Shown: one piece after another, positions 18,168 through 25,398 of the stretch | How the letters are laid out: each line of letters starts with the position of its first letter | Position numbering within the stretch: position 1 is the stretch's first letter | Assembly: GCF_000711955.1 (NCBI RefSeq) | Contig: NZ_JONR01000006.1 | Span: 62,001 to 126,000 of the forward strand | Direction: 5' to 3' | DNA from: Nevskia soli DSM 19509 | GTDB taxonomy: Bacteria; Pseudomonadota; Gammaproteobacteria; Nevskiales; Nevskiaceae | DNA length: 64,000 bases | The notes under the pieces: generated by a model | Databases searched by the model: none | Seen by the model: the letters and a program-made list of their open reading frames with translations, nothing else | What the model was told of the DNA's origin: nothing | Program-made: the position numbers and the translations under genes

Positions 18168-19613
18168 CTATTGAGCGGCCTTGTCGATCCGCTTCAAGAT
18201 CGCCATGGCCACTGACACCAATGAATCAACATCTGCATCCGGATTGGAAAGCGCGCGCAATTCGTCGTCAGTGGGTCTAGCGGCATTATTTCCATGCGCC
18301 GGTAGTGTCGACCCAAAGAGATCTTCAGTTATCTTTTGGGCTGCACCTCCACTTGCCCCTATTGGCAAAAGGAATGCGCCAGATGCTTGCGCTATTCGAG
18401 CCTCTTCTATAACCCCGTCTGCAATCACGATCGATGGATTGATCTCCTTAGCTCCTCCTACAAAAACCACAACGCCAGAAATTCTTGCAAGCTCTTGCCG
18501 CAGATCTGCCCATTGACGATCATGATTCGCGTGCTCAAGAAGCGCCTGGGGAAATGGCCGAACAATCAATCTTCGATCAATATCCCAACCGCCGCCTCCA
18601 CGTAAAGAGTCGAGAAATCCGGCAAGCGCTGCTGAACCGACAACCAGTCCACCGCCACTCACTAGAGATTTTCCAGATTCGCCTATAGCACGGCCAATTT
18701 CCTCCGCGACTTTGTACGCCTTTGCCATTCCCCTACTTGGCTCGATAGGCCAACTACCGCTCACCCAGACGCGTTTTCTGGCAACACGTCGCTCAATTTG
18801 ATGGAGAAGACCCTGAACCTCTGAATATTCATCGATATCAACGGCAATGAGGCCGTAACGCCTCAGATCCTTGGCCCACAACGAATGCTGAGCGGCCCGT
18901 GCCTTGTATTCGGTATCCGATCTGAAATCATCCTTGTGTGGCGGCCTGACGATTGCAAAGTGTTCAGGGGGTGCCTCAGTAAAGCTCTCTCGTATTAGTG
19001 AAAGTACGTGCCTAATATTTGGGTCGGTGAGGCTGAGGCCAACAAACAGCATTGACATGCTGGTCAGCTGAGCTTGAAGTAATGGCAGATATGCACCACG
19101 TTTTGATCTATACAGTTCATAGTCGTCTGTAGAGATAACAACATCATCGAGGCGATCGACGGAGCCGTGCATTTTGTATAGACGCGTTGCCCCTGGGGTG
19201 GCTTTGAGGGAAAGATCCTTCGGCGATGACAGCAAATCTAACGGCCGGCCAATAGCTTCAAATGCACGCTCGATAAGGCGGTCATAGTTCGTTGTCCAGA
19301 TGTGACGAACAGGCAGTCGAGCTATCACGGCCAACGAATCAGGTACTGGATAAAGCGGTCCAAGTTTTTCGCGGATGACGCTTCGCACCCGTGTCGCGCT
19401 CCCCGTTTCTTGGATACTCCATTGGGCCAACGCCGCTAAATCATGGATATCGCTTGAACTTACACCCAGTTCCTCCCCAATTTCATGTAGTAGATTTGAC
19501 CAAGATGGATATCCGGCCCCCATCGAGACGCCAGCTCCAACGAATAAGGCTGCGTTTCCGCTTTCGAGGGCCTCAGGGAAGTCCTTTAGAAACCTAGTCC
19601 TAGCCATGTTCAT
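18168..19613 (-). CDS. thsA: Thoeris effector ThsA: SIR2 NADase plus SLOG domain
   Basis: 481 residues, the size of type I ThsA. The SIR2 half has FVGAGVSMGAGYPSW (24-38), WTTNYDRL with Asn109 and Asp111, and KMHGSVD with His149; Asn and His are spaced as in characterised ThsA, where they are essential for NAD+ cleavage. LFVGLSLTDPNI follows. From about residue 283 a SLOG domain runs (VWVSGSWPIEPSRG; SLVSGGGLVVGSAA; VVVFVGGAKEINPSIVIADG), the sensor that binds the cyclic ADP-ribose signal from ThsB. Activation drains NAD+ and stops phage growth. First gene of the operon. ATG at 19613, or the ATG two codons later. Confidence 0.92.
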   Translation of the reverse strand: MNMARTRFLKDFPEALESGNAALFVGAGVSMGAGYPSWSNLLHEIGEELGVSSSDIHDLAALAQWSIQETGSATRVRSVIREKLGPLYPVPDSLAVIARLPVRHIWTTNYDRLIERAFEAIGRPLDLLSSPKDLSLKATPGATRLYKMHGSVDRLDDVVISTDDYELYRSKRGAYLPLLQAQLTSMSMLFVGLSLTDPNIRHVLSLIRESFTEAPPEHFAIVRPPHKDDFRSDTEYKARAAQHSLWAKDLRRYGLIAVDIDEYSEVQGLLHQIERRVARKRVWVSGSWPIEPSRGMAKAYKVAEEIGRAIGESGKSLVSGGGLVVGSAALAGFLDSLRGGGGWDIDRRLIVRPFPQALLEHANHDRQWADLRQELARISGVVVFVGGAKEINPSIVIADGVIEEARIAQASGAFLLPIGASGGAAQKITEDLFGSTLPAHGNNAARPTDDELRALSNPDADVDSLVSVAMAILKRIDKAAQ

Positions 19614-19933
19614 CCCGTTGTCCTTTTGACTTTAGTTTGGGCGCACAGGTACATCTATGATGCGACCTGAACTTGCCTTAAAACATCATCGGCTAAAGCC
19701 CGACTCGGGAGGCCAACCTAAATTACTCTGCGATACGCCTTTTAGTCACCCACGGAAGGCTAACCAACTGCTAACTTCTTTAAATGTTCAGCCAATCAAC
19801 CACTTGGAGATGTGCAAAACATCTAAGGCTTAGTCCAACTCTCGAAAAGGGCGGGAATGCGATCACTGAGCTTGCGATTTAGCTGAAGAGACTGGGCGCG
19901 TATATCCCGCGAAACAGGATCGCCAGAAAACGC
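19614..19933. other. Gene-free stretch upstream of thsA
   Basis: 320 bases, AT-richer on the thsA side, returning to GC-rich near 19900. It must hold the thsA operon promoter, but no convincing -35/-10 pair was found. No ORF, tRNA or attachment-site repeat was seen. Confidence 0.55.
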
Positions 19934-20830
19934 CTAGTTAATCATCCGATTCGCCCGCAACTTCTCCACCGCAAACTCGACAAACGCCCGCACCTTCGCC
20001 GAAGCGCGCCGACCTTCCGGATACACCACGTGGACCGGCAGCGGTTCTTCCTCGAACCCGGAGAGGATGGTCTGCAAGCGCCCTTCGACCAGTTCCGAGC
20101 CGATCTGGTAAGACAGGACGCGGGTGATGCCCCAGCCGTCCGTGGCGGCGCGGATGGCGGCTTCGTTGGTGCTGCAAAACAGCCGGGGGTGGACGTGGAT
20201 GCCGATCTCGCGCTGGCGGCCGAAGCGCCATTCGAGCGAGGCCCAGGCGGCGGTGGAGGCGACGATGGTGTGGTTGGCGAGGTCGGCGGGGACCTTGGGG
20301 GTGCCGTGCTTTTCGAAGTAGGCGGGTGAGCCGCAGACGACGCGGCGGACGGAGCCGACGGGGATGGCGCGGTATTCGGAGTCCGGCAGGTGGCCGATGC
20401 GGATGGCCACGTCCACGCCTTCTTCGACGATGTTGACGATGCGGTCCAGGAACAGGGCGCGGCCGGTCATGGTGGGATGCTGCGTCAGAAACTCGGTGAT
20501 GATCGGCAGCACATGCAGCTTGCCGAACTGGACCGAGGCGGTGACGATCAGGGTGCCGGTGGGCTTGGCGTGGGAGCCGGCGGCGGCGGCTTCGGACTCG
20601 GCGATGTCGTTGAGGATGCGGCGGCAGTCTTCGGCGTAGCGGGCGCCGGCATCGGTGACCTTGGTGGTGCGGGTGGTGCGGATCAGCAGGCGGGCGCCGA
20701 TGGCTTCTTCGAGCGCGGCGACGGCGCGCGTGACGGCGGGCGGGCTCATGTGGAGCTGGCGCGAGGCTTCGCTGAAGCCGCCGGTTTCCACCACCTTGAG
20801 AAAGACCTTCATCGCCTGCAGGTGATCCAT
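19934..20830 (-). CDS. LysR-family transcriptional regulator
   Basis: 298 residues from ATG 20830 (MDHLQAMKVFLKVVETGGFS), the standard LysR start, preceded by GGGAAG. The winged helix occupies residues 1-60 (SEASRQLHMSPPAVTRAVAALEEAIGARLL), and the effector-binding domain follows from about 90. LysR proteins usually control a nearby gene, often in response to a small aromatic or redox signal. Here it lies downstream of, and on the same strand as, the fused oxidoreductase and the GST, rather than divergent. A more upstream ATG at 20887 is possible but would add non-conserved residues. Confidence 0.92.
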   Translation of the reverse strand: MDHLQAMKVFLKVVETGGFSEASRQLHMSPPAVTRAVAALEEAIGARLLIRTTRTTKVTDAGARYAEDCRRILNDIAESEAAAAGSHAKPTGTLIVTASVQFGKLHVLPIITEFLTQHPTMTGRALFLDRIVNIVEEGVDVAIRIGHLPDSEYRAIPVGSVRRVVCGSPAYFEKHGTPKVPADLANHTIVASTAAWASLEWRFGRQREIGIHVHPRLFCSTNEAAIRAATDGWGITRVLSYQIGSELVEGRLQTILSGFEEEPLPVHVVYPEGRRASAKVRAFVEFAVEKLRANRMIN

Positions 20831-20928
20831 CTGCGCTTCCCGTGGTGCGTTCGCGATCCGGCGCAGGGGCATTGCCGTGGTGTCCATTCTAGCGGACGGT
20901 GATGCGGCCCTCTCCGCCGTGGCGGCTT

Positions 20929-23034
20929 TCACAGGTCGAGCTGGACGCTGTTGCGGCCGTCCGGGCTGGCAGCCGGCACGGCGCAGCAGATGAGCACTTC
21001 GCCCGGGCCGATCTCGGCCGTGGGGGCCTTGGTATAGGCGACGGTGCCGGCGAGCAGGCGCGTACGGCAACTGCCGCAGCTGCCGCCGCGGCAACTGAAC
21101 TCCGGCGCGAGGCCGCGGGCTTCGGCCAGCTCGAGCAGGGAGCCGCCGCCGGGTGTCCAGCGGGCTTCCTTGGCGGACTTGAGGAAGGCCACCGGCACCG
21201 GCTGCTGCGCCGGGGTGCCGAGGTCCACGGCGGGGGCGCCGGCATCGGCGGTGCGCTGGATGCCGGCGGGGCCGAAGGCTTCGGCGTGGATGCGGGTGTC
21301 GGCGATATGGAGTCCGCGCAGGCCTTCGTAGCTGCCCTGCATGAAGGACGGCGGGCCGCAGAGGTAGAAGTCGTAGTCGTCGAACGGCAGGGTCTTTTTC
21401 AGCAGCGCCATGTCGATGCGGCCGGCGGCTTCGTAGTCGCGGCCCTGGGTGGCGCCATCGGTCTGGCTCAGCACGCGGACCAGGGTGATGGCGCCGGCGG
21501 CGCGATCAACCAGGACGGAAAGCTCGCGCTCGAAGGCGCGCTCGGCGGCGGTGCGCGCGGCGTAGAACACCCAGGTGGGCCGGACGCGGCGGGTGCGCAG
21601 GCCTTCGTAGACGAGGTGGCGCAGCATGGAGAGGATGGGGGTGATGCCGATGCCGGCGGCGAGCAGCACGGCGGGGCGGCGCTCGGCGGCGTCGATGGTG
21701 AAGGCGCCGGCGGGGGCGCGGGCTTCGATCAGGTCACCGGCATGCAGGCTGTGCAGGTGCTTCGACGCCCTGCCCTCGCGTTTGACGCTGATGCGGTAGA
21801 TACCGTCCGAAGGGGCGGTGGAGAGGGTGTAGGTGCGCAGTACCGGCGCCGCGGCACCGGGGAGCGTGAGGCGGATCGGCAGGTGCTGACCGGCGGCATG
21901 GGGGATGAGGCCGGCGCCGTCGGCGGGTTCCAGCTGGAAGGAGCGGATGCCGGCGCTCTCGTCCACGATCTGCGCGATGCGGAAGGGACGCCAGGCGCTG
22001 GCGAGTTGGGCGGCCTTGAGGCGCTCGGCGGCCTGGCTCCAGTCGCCGGTCATGAGGGAGTTGGGCGACCAGCCGGCCTGCTCGAAGGCCCAGCGCAGCG
22101 GCAGGGCGTCCGCGCGATAGACGATGCGGCGGGGGGTGAAGCGCCACAGGCGCTCGGCGCCCTGGAAGGCGGCGATCTCCGGCGAGTCGGTCAGCACTTC
22201 GGCGGTGCCGGAGAGTTGCAGCAGGTCGCCGCTGGCGAAGTCGACGAAGACCAGGCCGGCGCGGGGATTGAGCAGGAGGTTGCCGAGGGTGTTGAAGAAC
22301 AGGTTGCCGGCGAAGTCCGGAATGGTGAGCACGCCGTCCTCGCCCAGGCGCACGAAGCCGGCCTTGCCGCCGCGGTGGGAGACATCCACTTGGCGCGTGC
22401 CGTTTTCGGCATCGACGTAGGTGGCGACGAAGAAGGTGTCGGCGCCGGTGATGAGGGCGCGGGCGCGCTCGTCCAGGCTTTGCAGTTCCTCCGGCGGCGT
22501 GCTTGCAGGCGCGGCGGGCTCGCGGGCGAAGCGGTAGTCGCGCAGCTGGATGTATTGCGGGCAGTTGCCGTAGCTCTGCTGGACCTGGATGTCGAAGCCT
22601 TCAGCGGCGCCGCGGCGGATGGTGCCGTTGAGACGATTGCGGCGGCGGGTTTGCAGCTCGATGCCGAGCAGGGCGATGGCCTTGCCGTCTTCCATGCCGC
22701 TGTCCGCGGGATCGGCTTCATCACGCGCCAGGGCGGCGTGCAGCACCTGCGGGTCCGGCGAGTGGAGGAAGCCGGGCGCGCCGGCACGCAGGGTGGCCCA
22801 GGCATCGCCCTGCGCATCCACCGCTCCGAGGGCCACGAAGGGCAGCAATGGGTAGAACTGGCGGTGTTGGTCGATCAGGTGGTTGCGGATGACGCGGCGG
22901 CCGACATCGGCCATGCGCTCGGCGGCGCCCACGGTGCGCTGCATGGCGATCTCGCCGGCGTGCCAGGGCGATGCGTCTAGCCAGTTGGCTGGTGGGGGCA
23001 TGGGAGTCTCCGCGACGGGCTTGCGGGGCGGCAT
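20929..23034 (-). CDS. Fused PNPOx-like / ferredoxin reductase / 2Fe-2S ferredoxin oxidoreductase
   Basis: 701 residues in three modules. Residues about 30-320 resemble the pyridoxamine-phosphate-oxidase-like split-barrel FMN family (DTFFVATYVDAENGTRQVDV; GNLFFNTLGNLLLNPRAGLV). Residues about 345-590 are an FAD/NAD(P) ferredoxin-reductase module (LRTYTLSTAPS for FAD; LLAAGIGITPILSML for NAD(P); FYLCGPPSFM). The last about 90 residues are a plant-type 2Fe-2S ferredoxin with CRGGSCGSC and a fourth Cys in LICCAVP. Such fusions pass electrons from NAD(P)H through FAD and the iron-sulfur cluster, probably to the N-terminal flavin site; substrate unknown. The GST gene ends 22 bases upstream, so the two are probably co-transcribed. 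Confidence 0.88.
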   Translation of the reverse strand: MPPRKPVAETPMPPPANWLDASPWHAGEIAMQRTVGAAERMADVGRRVIRNHLIDQHRQFYPLLPFVALGAVDAQGDAWATLRAGAPGFLHSPDPQVLHAALARDEADPADSGMEDGKAIALLGIELQTRRRNRLNGTIRRGAAEGFDIQVQQSYGNCPQYIQLRDYRFAREPAAPASTPPEELQSLDERARALITGADTFFVATYVDAENGTRQVDVSHRGGKAGFVRLGEDGVLTIPDFAGNLFFNTLGNLLLNPRAGLVFVDFASGDLLQLSGTAEVLTDSPEIAAFQGAERLWRFTPRRIVYRADALPLRWAFEQAGWSPNSLMTGDWSQAAERLKAAQLASAWRPFRIAQIVDESAGIRSFQLEPADGAGLIPHAAGQHLPIRLTLPGAAAPVLRTYTLSTAPSDGIYRISVKREGRASKHLHSLHAGDLIEARAPAGAFTIDAAERRPAVLLAAGIGITPILSMLRHLVYEGLRTRRVRPTWVFYAARTAAERAFERELSVLVDRAAGAITLVRVLSQTDGATQGRDYEAAGRIDMALLKKTLPFDDYDFYLCGPPSFMQGSYEGLRGLHIADTRIHAEAFGPAGIQRTADAGAPAVDLGTPAQQPVPVAFLKSAKEARWTPGGGSLLELAEARGLAPEFSCRGGSCGSCRTRLLAGTVAYTKAPTAEIGPGEVLICCAVPAASPDGRNSVQLDL

Positions 23035-23056
23035 CTACCGCCCCGCGTGTGCCGGA

Positions 23057-23674
23057 TCAGCGCTTGGCGGACAGGCCGACGGCGGTCTGCTGGAACGGGA
23101 CGAAGCCGGGCAGCGCTTCGATGCGGGCCAGCCAGGCCGTGACGTTGGGATAGGCCGAGAGGTCCACATTGCCCTCCGGGGCGCGGGCGATGTAGCTGTA
23201 GAGGGCCAGGTCGGCGAGCGTGGGGCGCGGAGCGGCGAGCCATTCGCGGTCCGTCAACGCGGCTTCGATGCGCTTGAGCAGGACGTGGGCGCGGGCGATC
23301 ACTTCGTCGGCATTGAAGGCGGCGCCGAATACGGTGATGAGGCGCGCGGCGGCCGGGCCGTAGGCCACGTCGCCCGCCGCGACGGAGAGCCATTTCTGCA
23401 CGGCGGCGGCCGCGGCGGGCTCTTCCGGCAGCCAGCCGGTCTTGTCGTACTTCTTCGCCAGGTAGACGAGGATGGCGTTGGAATCGACGACGACCGTGCC
23501 CTGGTCGTCGATCACCGGCACCTGGCCGAAGGGGTTGAGCTTGAGAAACTCGGGCGTCTTCTGCTCGCGCTTGGTCAGATCGACCACGATCTGCTCGTGC
23601 TCGATGCCGAGCAGGGAGAGGAACAGGCGGACGCGGTGGGAGTGTCCGGACAGCGGATGGAAGTAGAGCTTCAT
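23057..23674 (-). CDS. Glutathione S-transferase family protein
   Basis: 205 residues. Thioredoxin-like N-domain (MKLYFHPLSGHSHRVRLFLS), cis-Pro LNPFGQVPVIDD, then VVDSNAILVYLAKKY; helical C-domain with RPTLADLALYSYIARAPEG. The start at 23674 is set by AGGAG seven bases upstream; a second ATG two codons earlier is too close to that site. It leads the unit GST, fused oxidoreductase, and probably LysR, suggesting detoxification of an electrophile or quinone. Substrate unknown. Confidence 0.9.
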   Translation of the reverse strand: MKLYFHPLSGHSHRVRLFLSLLGIEHEQIVVDLTKREQKTPEFLKLNPFGQVPVIDDQGTVVVDSNAILVYLAKKYDKTGWLPEEPAAAAAVQKWLSVAAGDVAYGPAAARLITVFGAAFNADEVIARAHVLLKRIEAALTDREWLAAPRPTLADLALYSYIARAPEGNVDLSAYPNVTAWLARIEALPGFVPFQQTAVGLSAKR

Positions 23675-23894
23675 GGTCATTCTCCTGGGGTGAGGTGGCC
23701 GGGAAGGACTCCCGTTCACGCAGGAGCAGGTTATTGGCCACGGCGCCCAGGCAGAAGATGGTTTGTCAGGAAGGGACTATTTCATTGGGAGGAATAGTGC
23801 GGTCGGCGGGGCATCAAACCTCAACCAGCCTCTTGCGCTTATTTCCGCGCCCCATGATCCTGCAATGCAAATACGACGTACGGAGCGCCCTCAA

Positions 23895-24185
23895 GTGAAG
23901 TCCGCGACGATTCCATCTTTGCGTATAGCGCCCGAGGTATGGGAAGCAGCTGAAAGCGTCCTGCGCGAGGGCGAAACCTTGTCCAGCTTCGTCGAGCAAT
24001 CGGTGAAGGCCAACATCCTGCGGCGACGGGTGGAAAGGGCATTCGTGGAAAAAGGCCTGGCCTCGGCACAAGAGGCACGTGGTTCCGGTGAATATGTAAG
24101 CGCGGACGCAGTGCTTGAGGAACTCAGTTCAATGCTGAAATCCGCCGGGCGTGCAAATGTGGACTTGCAACAGGGTGGCGGATAA
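23895..24185 (+). CDS. YlcI/YnfO-type antitoxin-like protein, no partner toxin seen
   Basis: 96 residues from GTG 23895, chosen because GGAG lies nine bases upstream and the family begins with KSATIPSLRIAP. A short ribbon-helix-helix-like N-terminus is followed by EGETLSSFVEQSVKANILRR, then FVEKGLASAQEARGSGEYVS. Relatives are annotated as YlcI/YnfO family or ParD-like antitoxins and often precede a RelE/ParE toxin gene. Downstream there are only 150 bases and a REP-like palindrome before the EamA gene, so the toxin is missing. Confidence 0.75.
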   Translation: MKSATIPSLRIAPEVWEAAESVLREGETLSSFVEQSVKANILRRRVERAFVEKGLASAQEARGSGEYVSADAVLEELSSMLKSAGRANVDLQQGGG

Positions 24186-24271
24186 CTCCGACGAGCCACA
24201 GGCCGCCTCTTGAGGGCGAAATCCGCCGCGCCCGTTCAGATGATTCCTGCGAAAATGGCGTCTCTCCGAAC

Positions 24272-24303
24272 CCCTGGATACCGGCTTGCGCCGGTATGAC
24301 GCC
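24272..24303 (+). repeat. REP-like palindrome
   Basis: CCTGGATACCGGCTTGCGCCGGTATGACG; arms ATACCGGC/GCCGGTAT. Same framework as 4245-4272 and 25320-25347. Confidence 0.75.
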
Positions 24304-24338
24304 GTTGCTTTGGCATCGAACCCGAGTCAAGGACATTG

Positions 24339-25262
24339 ATGAGCCGCTTCAAAGCCGACCTGCTGCTCCTGCTGTGCGCCTTCATCTGGGGCACGGCCTT
24401 TGTCGCGCAGAAGGATCTGCACGCCGCGGCGTGGCCGGTGTTGTTCGTGGCTTCGCGCTTCCTGTTGTCGGCGCTGCTGCTGGCGCCGCTGGCGCTGTTC
24501 GAGGGCCGCAGGCCGGCGGCGCCGCCGGTGCGGGGGCGCGACCTGGGGCTGGGTGTGCTGATCGGCGCCTGCCTGTGCACCGGGGCGACGATGCAGCAGT
24601 GGGCGCTGACCAGCACCACGGCGACCAATGGCGGCTTCCTCACGGCGGTGTATGTGGCCTTCGTGCCCTTCGTGGTGTGGGCGATTGCGGGCACCCGGCC
24701 GCGGCCGATGGTGTTGCTGGCCTGCGCCATCGCGGTGCTCGGGGCCTGGCTATTGGCGGACCATGGGCACGGCCAGGGCTGGTCCACCGGCGACCTGGTG
24801 CTGCTGGCCGCGGACCTGCTGTGGGCGCTGCACATCACGCTGATCGCGAAATTCCTCGGGCAGTTGAACCGGCCGTTCCTGCTGTGCTTCATCCAGTACG
24901 CGGTGACCGCGGTCGGCGCGGGGATCTTCAGCTTCTGCACCGAGCATGCGGTGTGGGCGGATTTCCAGTCGGGGTTGCCGGCGATCGCCTATGCGGGCAT
25001 CGCCTCGGGCGGCATCGCCTACACCTTGCAGATCGTGGCGCAGCGGCATGCGCCCGCGGCGGAGGCGGCGCTGATCCTGTCGCTGGAGAGCGTGTTCGCG
25101 GCGATTGCCGGGGCGCTGGTGCTGCATGAGCGGCTGAGCACGGTGGCGACCATCGGCTGCCTGCTGATCCTGGCGGGGGCGGTGACGGTGGACCTGGCGC
25201 CGGCGGTGCACCGGGGATTGATGCGGGTGGTGCGTGGCGCGGCGAAGGCGCCGCCGGGTTAG
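24339..25262 (+). CDS. EamA/DMT-family inner-membrane exporter
   Basis: 307 residues with about ten membrane segments and two EamA repeats; the first opens with LLLLLCAFIWGTAFVAQKDL, the second with GDLVLLAADLLWALHITLIA. The closing GCLLILAGAVTVDL is typical. Drug/metabolite exporters of this class move amino acids or other small metabolites; substrate unknown. ATG at 24339 follows AAGGA. Flanked on both sides by REP-like palindromes. Confidence 0.88.
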   Translation: MSRFKADLLLLLCAFIWGTAFVAQKDLHAAAWPVLFVASRFLLSALLLAPLALFEGRRPAAPPVRGRDLGLGVLIGACLCTGATMQQWALTSTTATNGGFLTAVYVAFVPFVVWAIAGTRPRPMVLLACAIAVLGAWLLADHGHGQGWSTGDLVLLAADLLWALHITLIAKFLGQLNRPFLLCFIQYAVTAVGAGIFSFCTEHAVWADFQSGLPAIAYAGIASGGIAYTLQIVAQRHAPAAEAALILSLESVFAAIAGALVLHERLSTVATIGCLLILAGAVTVDLAPAVHRGLMRVVRGAAKAPPG

Positions 25263-25287
25263 TTGAAATCCGAACCTATCAAGAAGC

Positions 25288-25347
25288 GTCATTCCGGCTA
25301 AGCCGGAGTCATTGAAGCGCTGGACCCCGGCTTTCGCCGGGGTGACG
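25288..25347. repeat. Pair of REP-like palindromes in opposite orientation (BIME-like)
   Basis: GTCATTCCGGCTAAGCCGGA at 25289 is the reverse-orientation unit; CTGGACCCCGGCTTTCGCCGGGGTGACG at 25320-25347 is the forward unit. The second is followed by TTTTGATTT and can act as a terminator for the EamA gene. They sit between convergent genes. Confidence 0.75.
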
Positions 25348-25398
25348 TTTTGATTTGAACTTCATTGAAATATTTTCGGCTTTTGCCGAACACCGCAA

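Larger units (their letters stand above)
14400..19700. other. Horizontally acquired defence island (Thoeris plus nucleotide-metabolism genes)
   Basis: Six minus-strand genes (thsA, two TIR genes, nmad2-like, mazG-like, UDG-like) packed with short or overlapping junctions. The whole stretch is visibly AT-richer than both flanks and has relaxed third positions. It sits between an AI-2E-family gene and a LysR gene. No transposase, integrase or flanking tRNA is visible, so the boundaries are set by composition only. Confidence 0.8.

Noticed and set aside
14324..19933. Attachment-site direct repeats or a tRNA flanking the defence island
   Set aside because: Both edges were compared by eye; no shared repeat and no tRNA-like cloverleaf was found.
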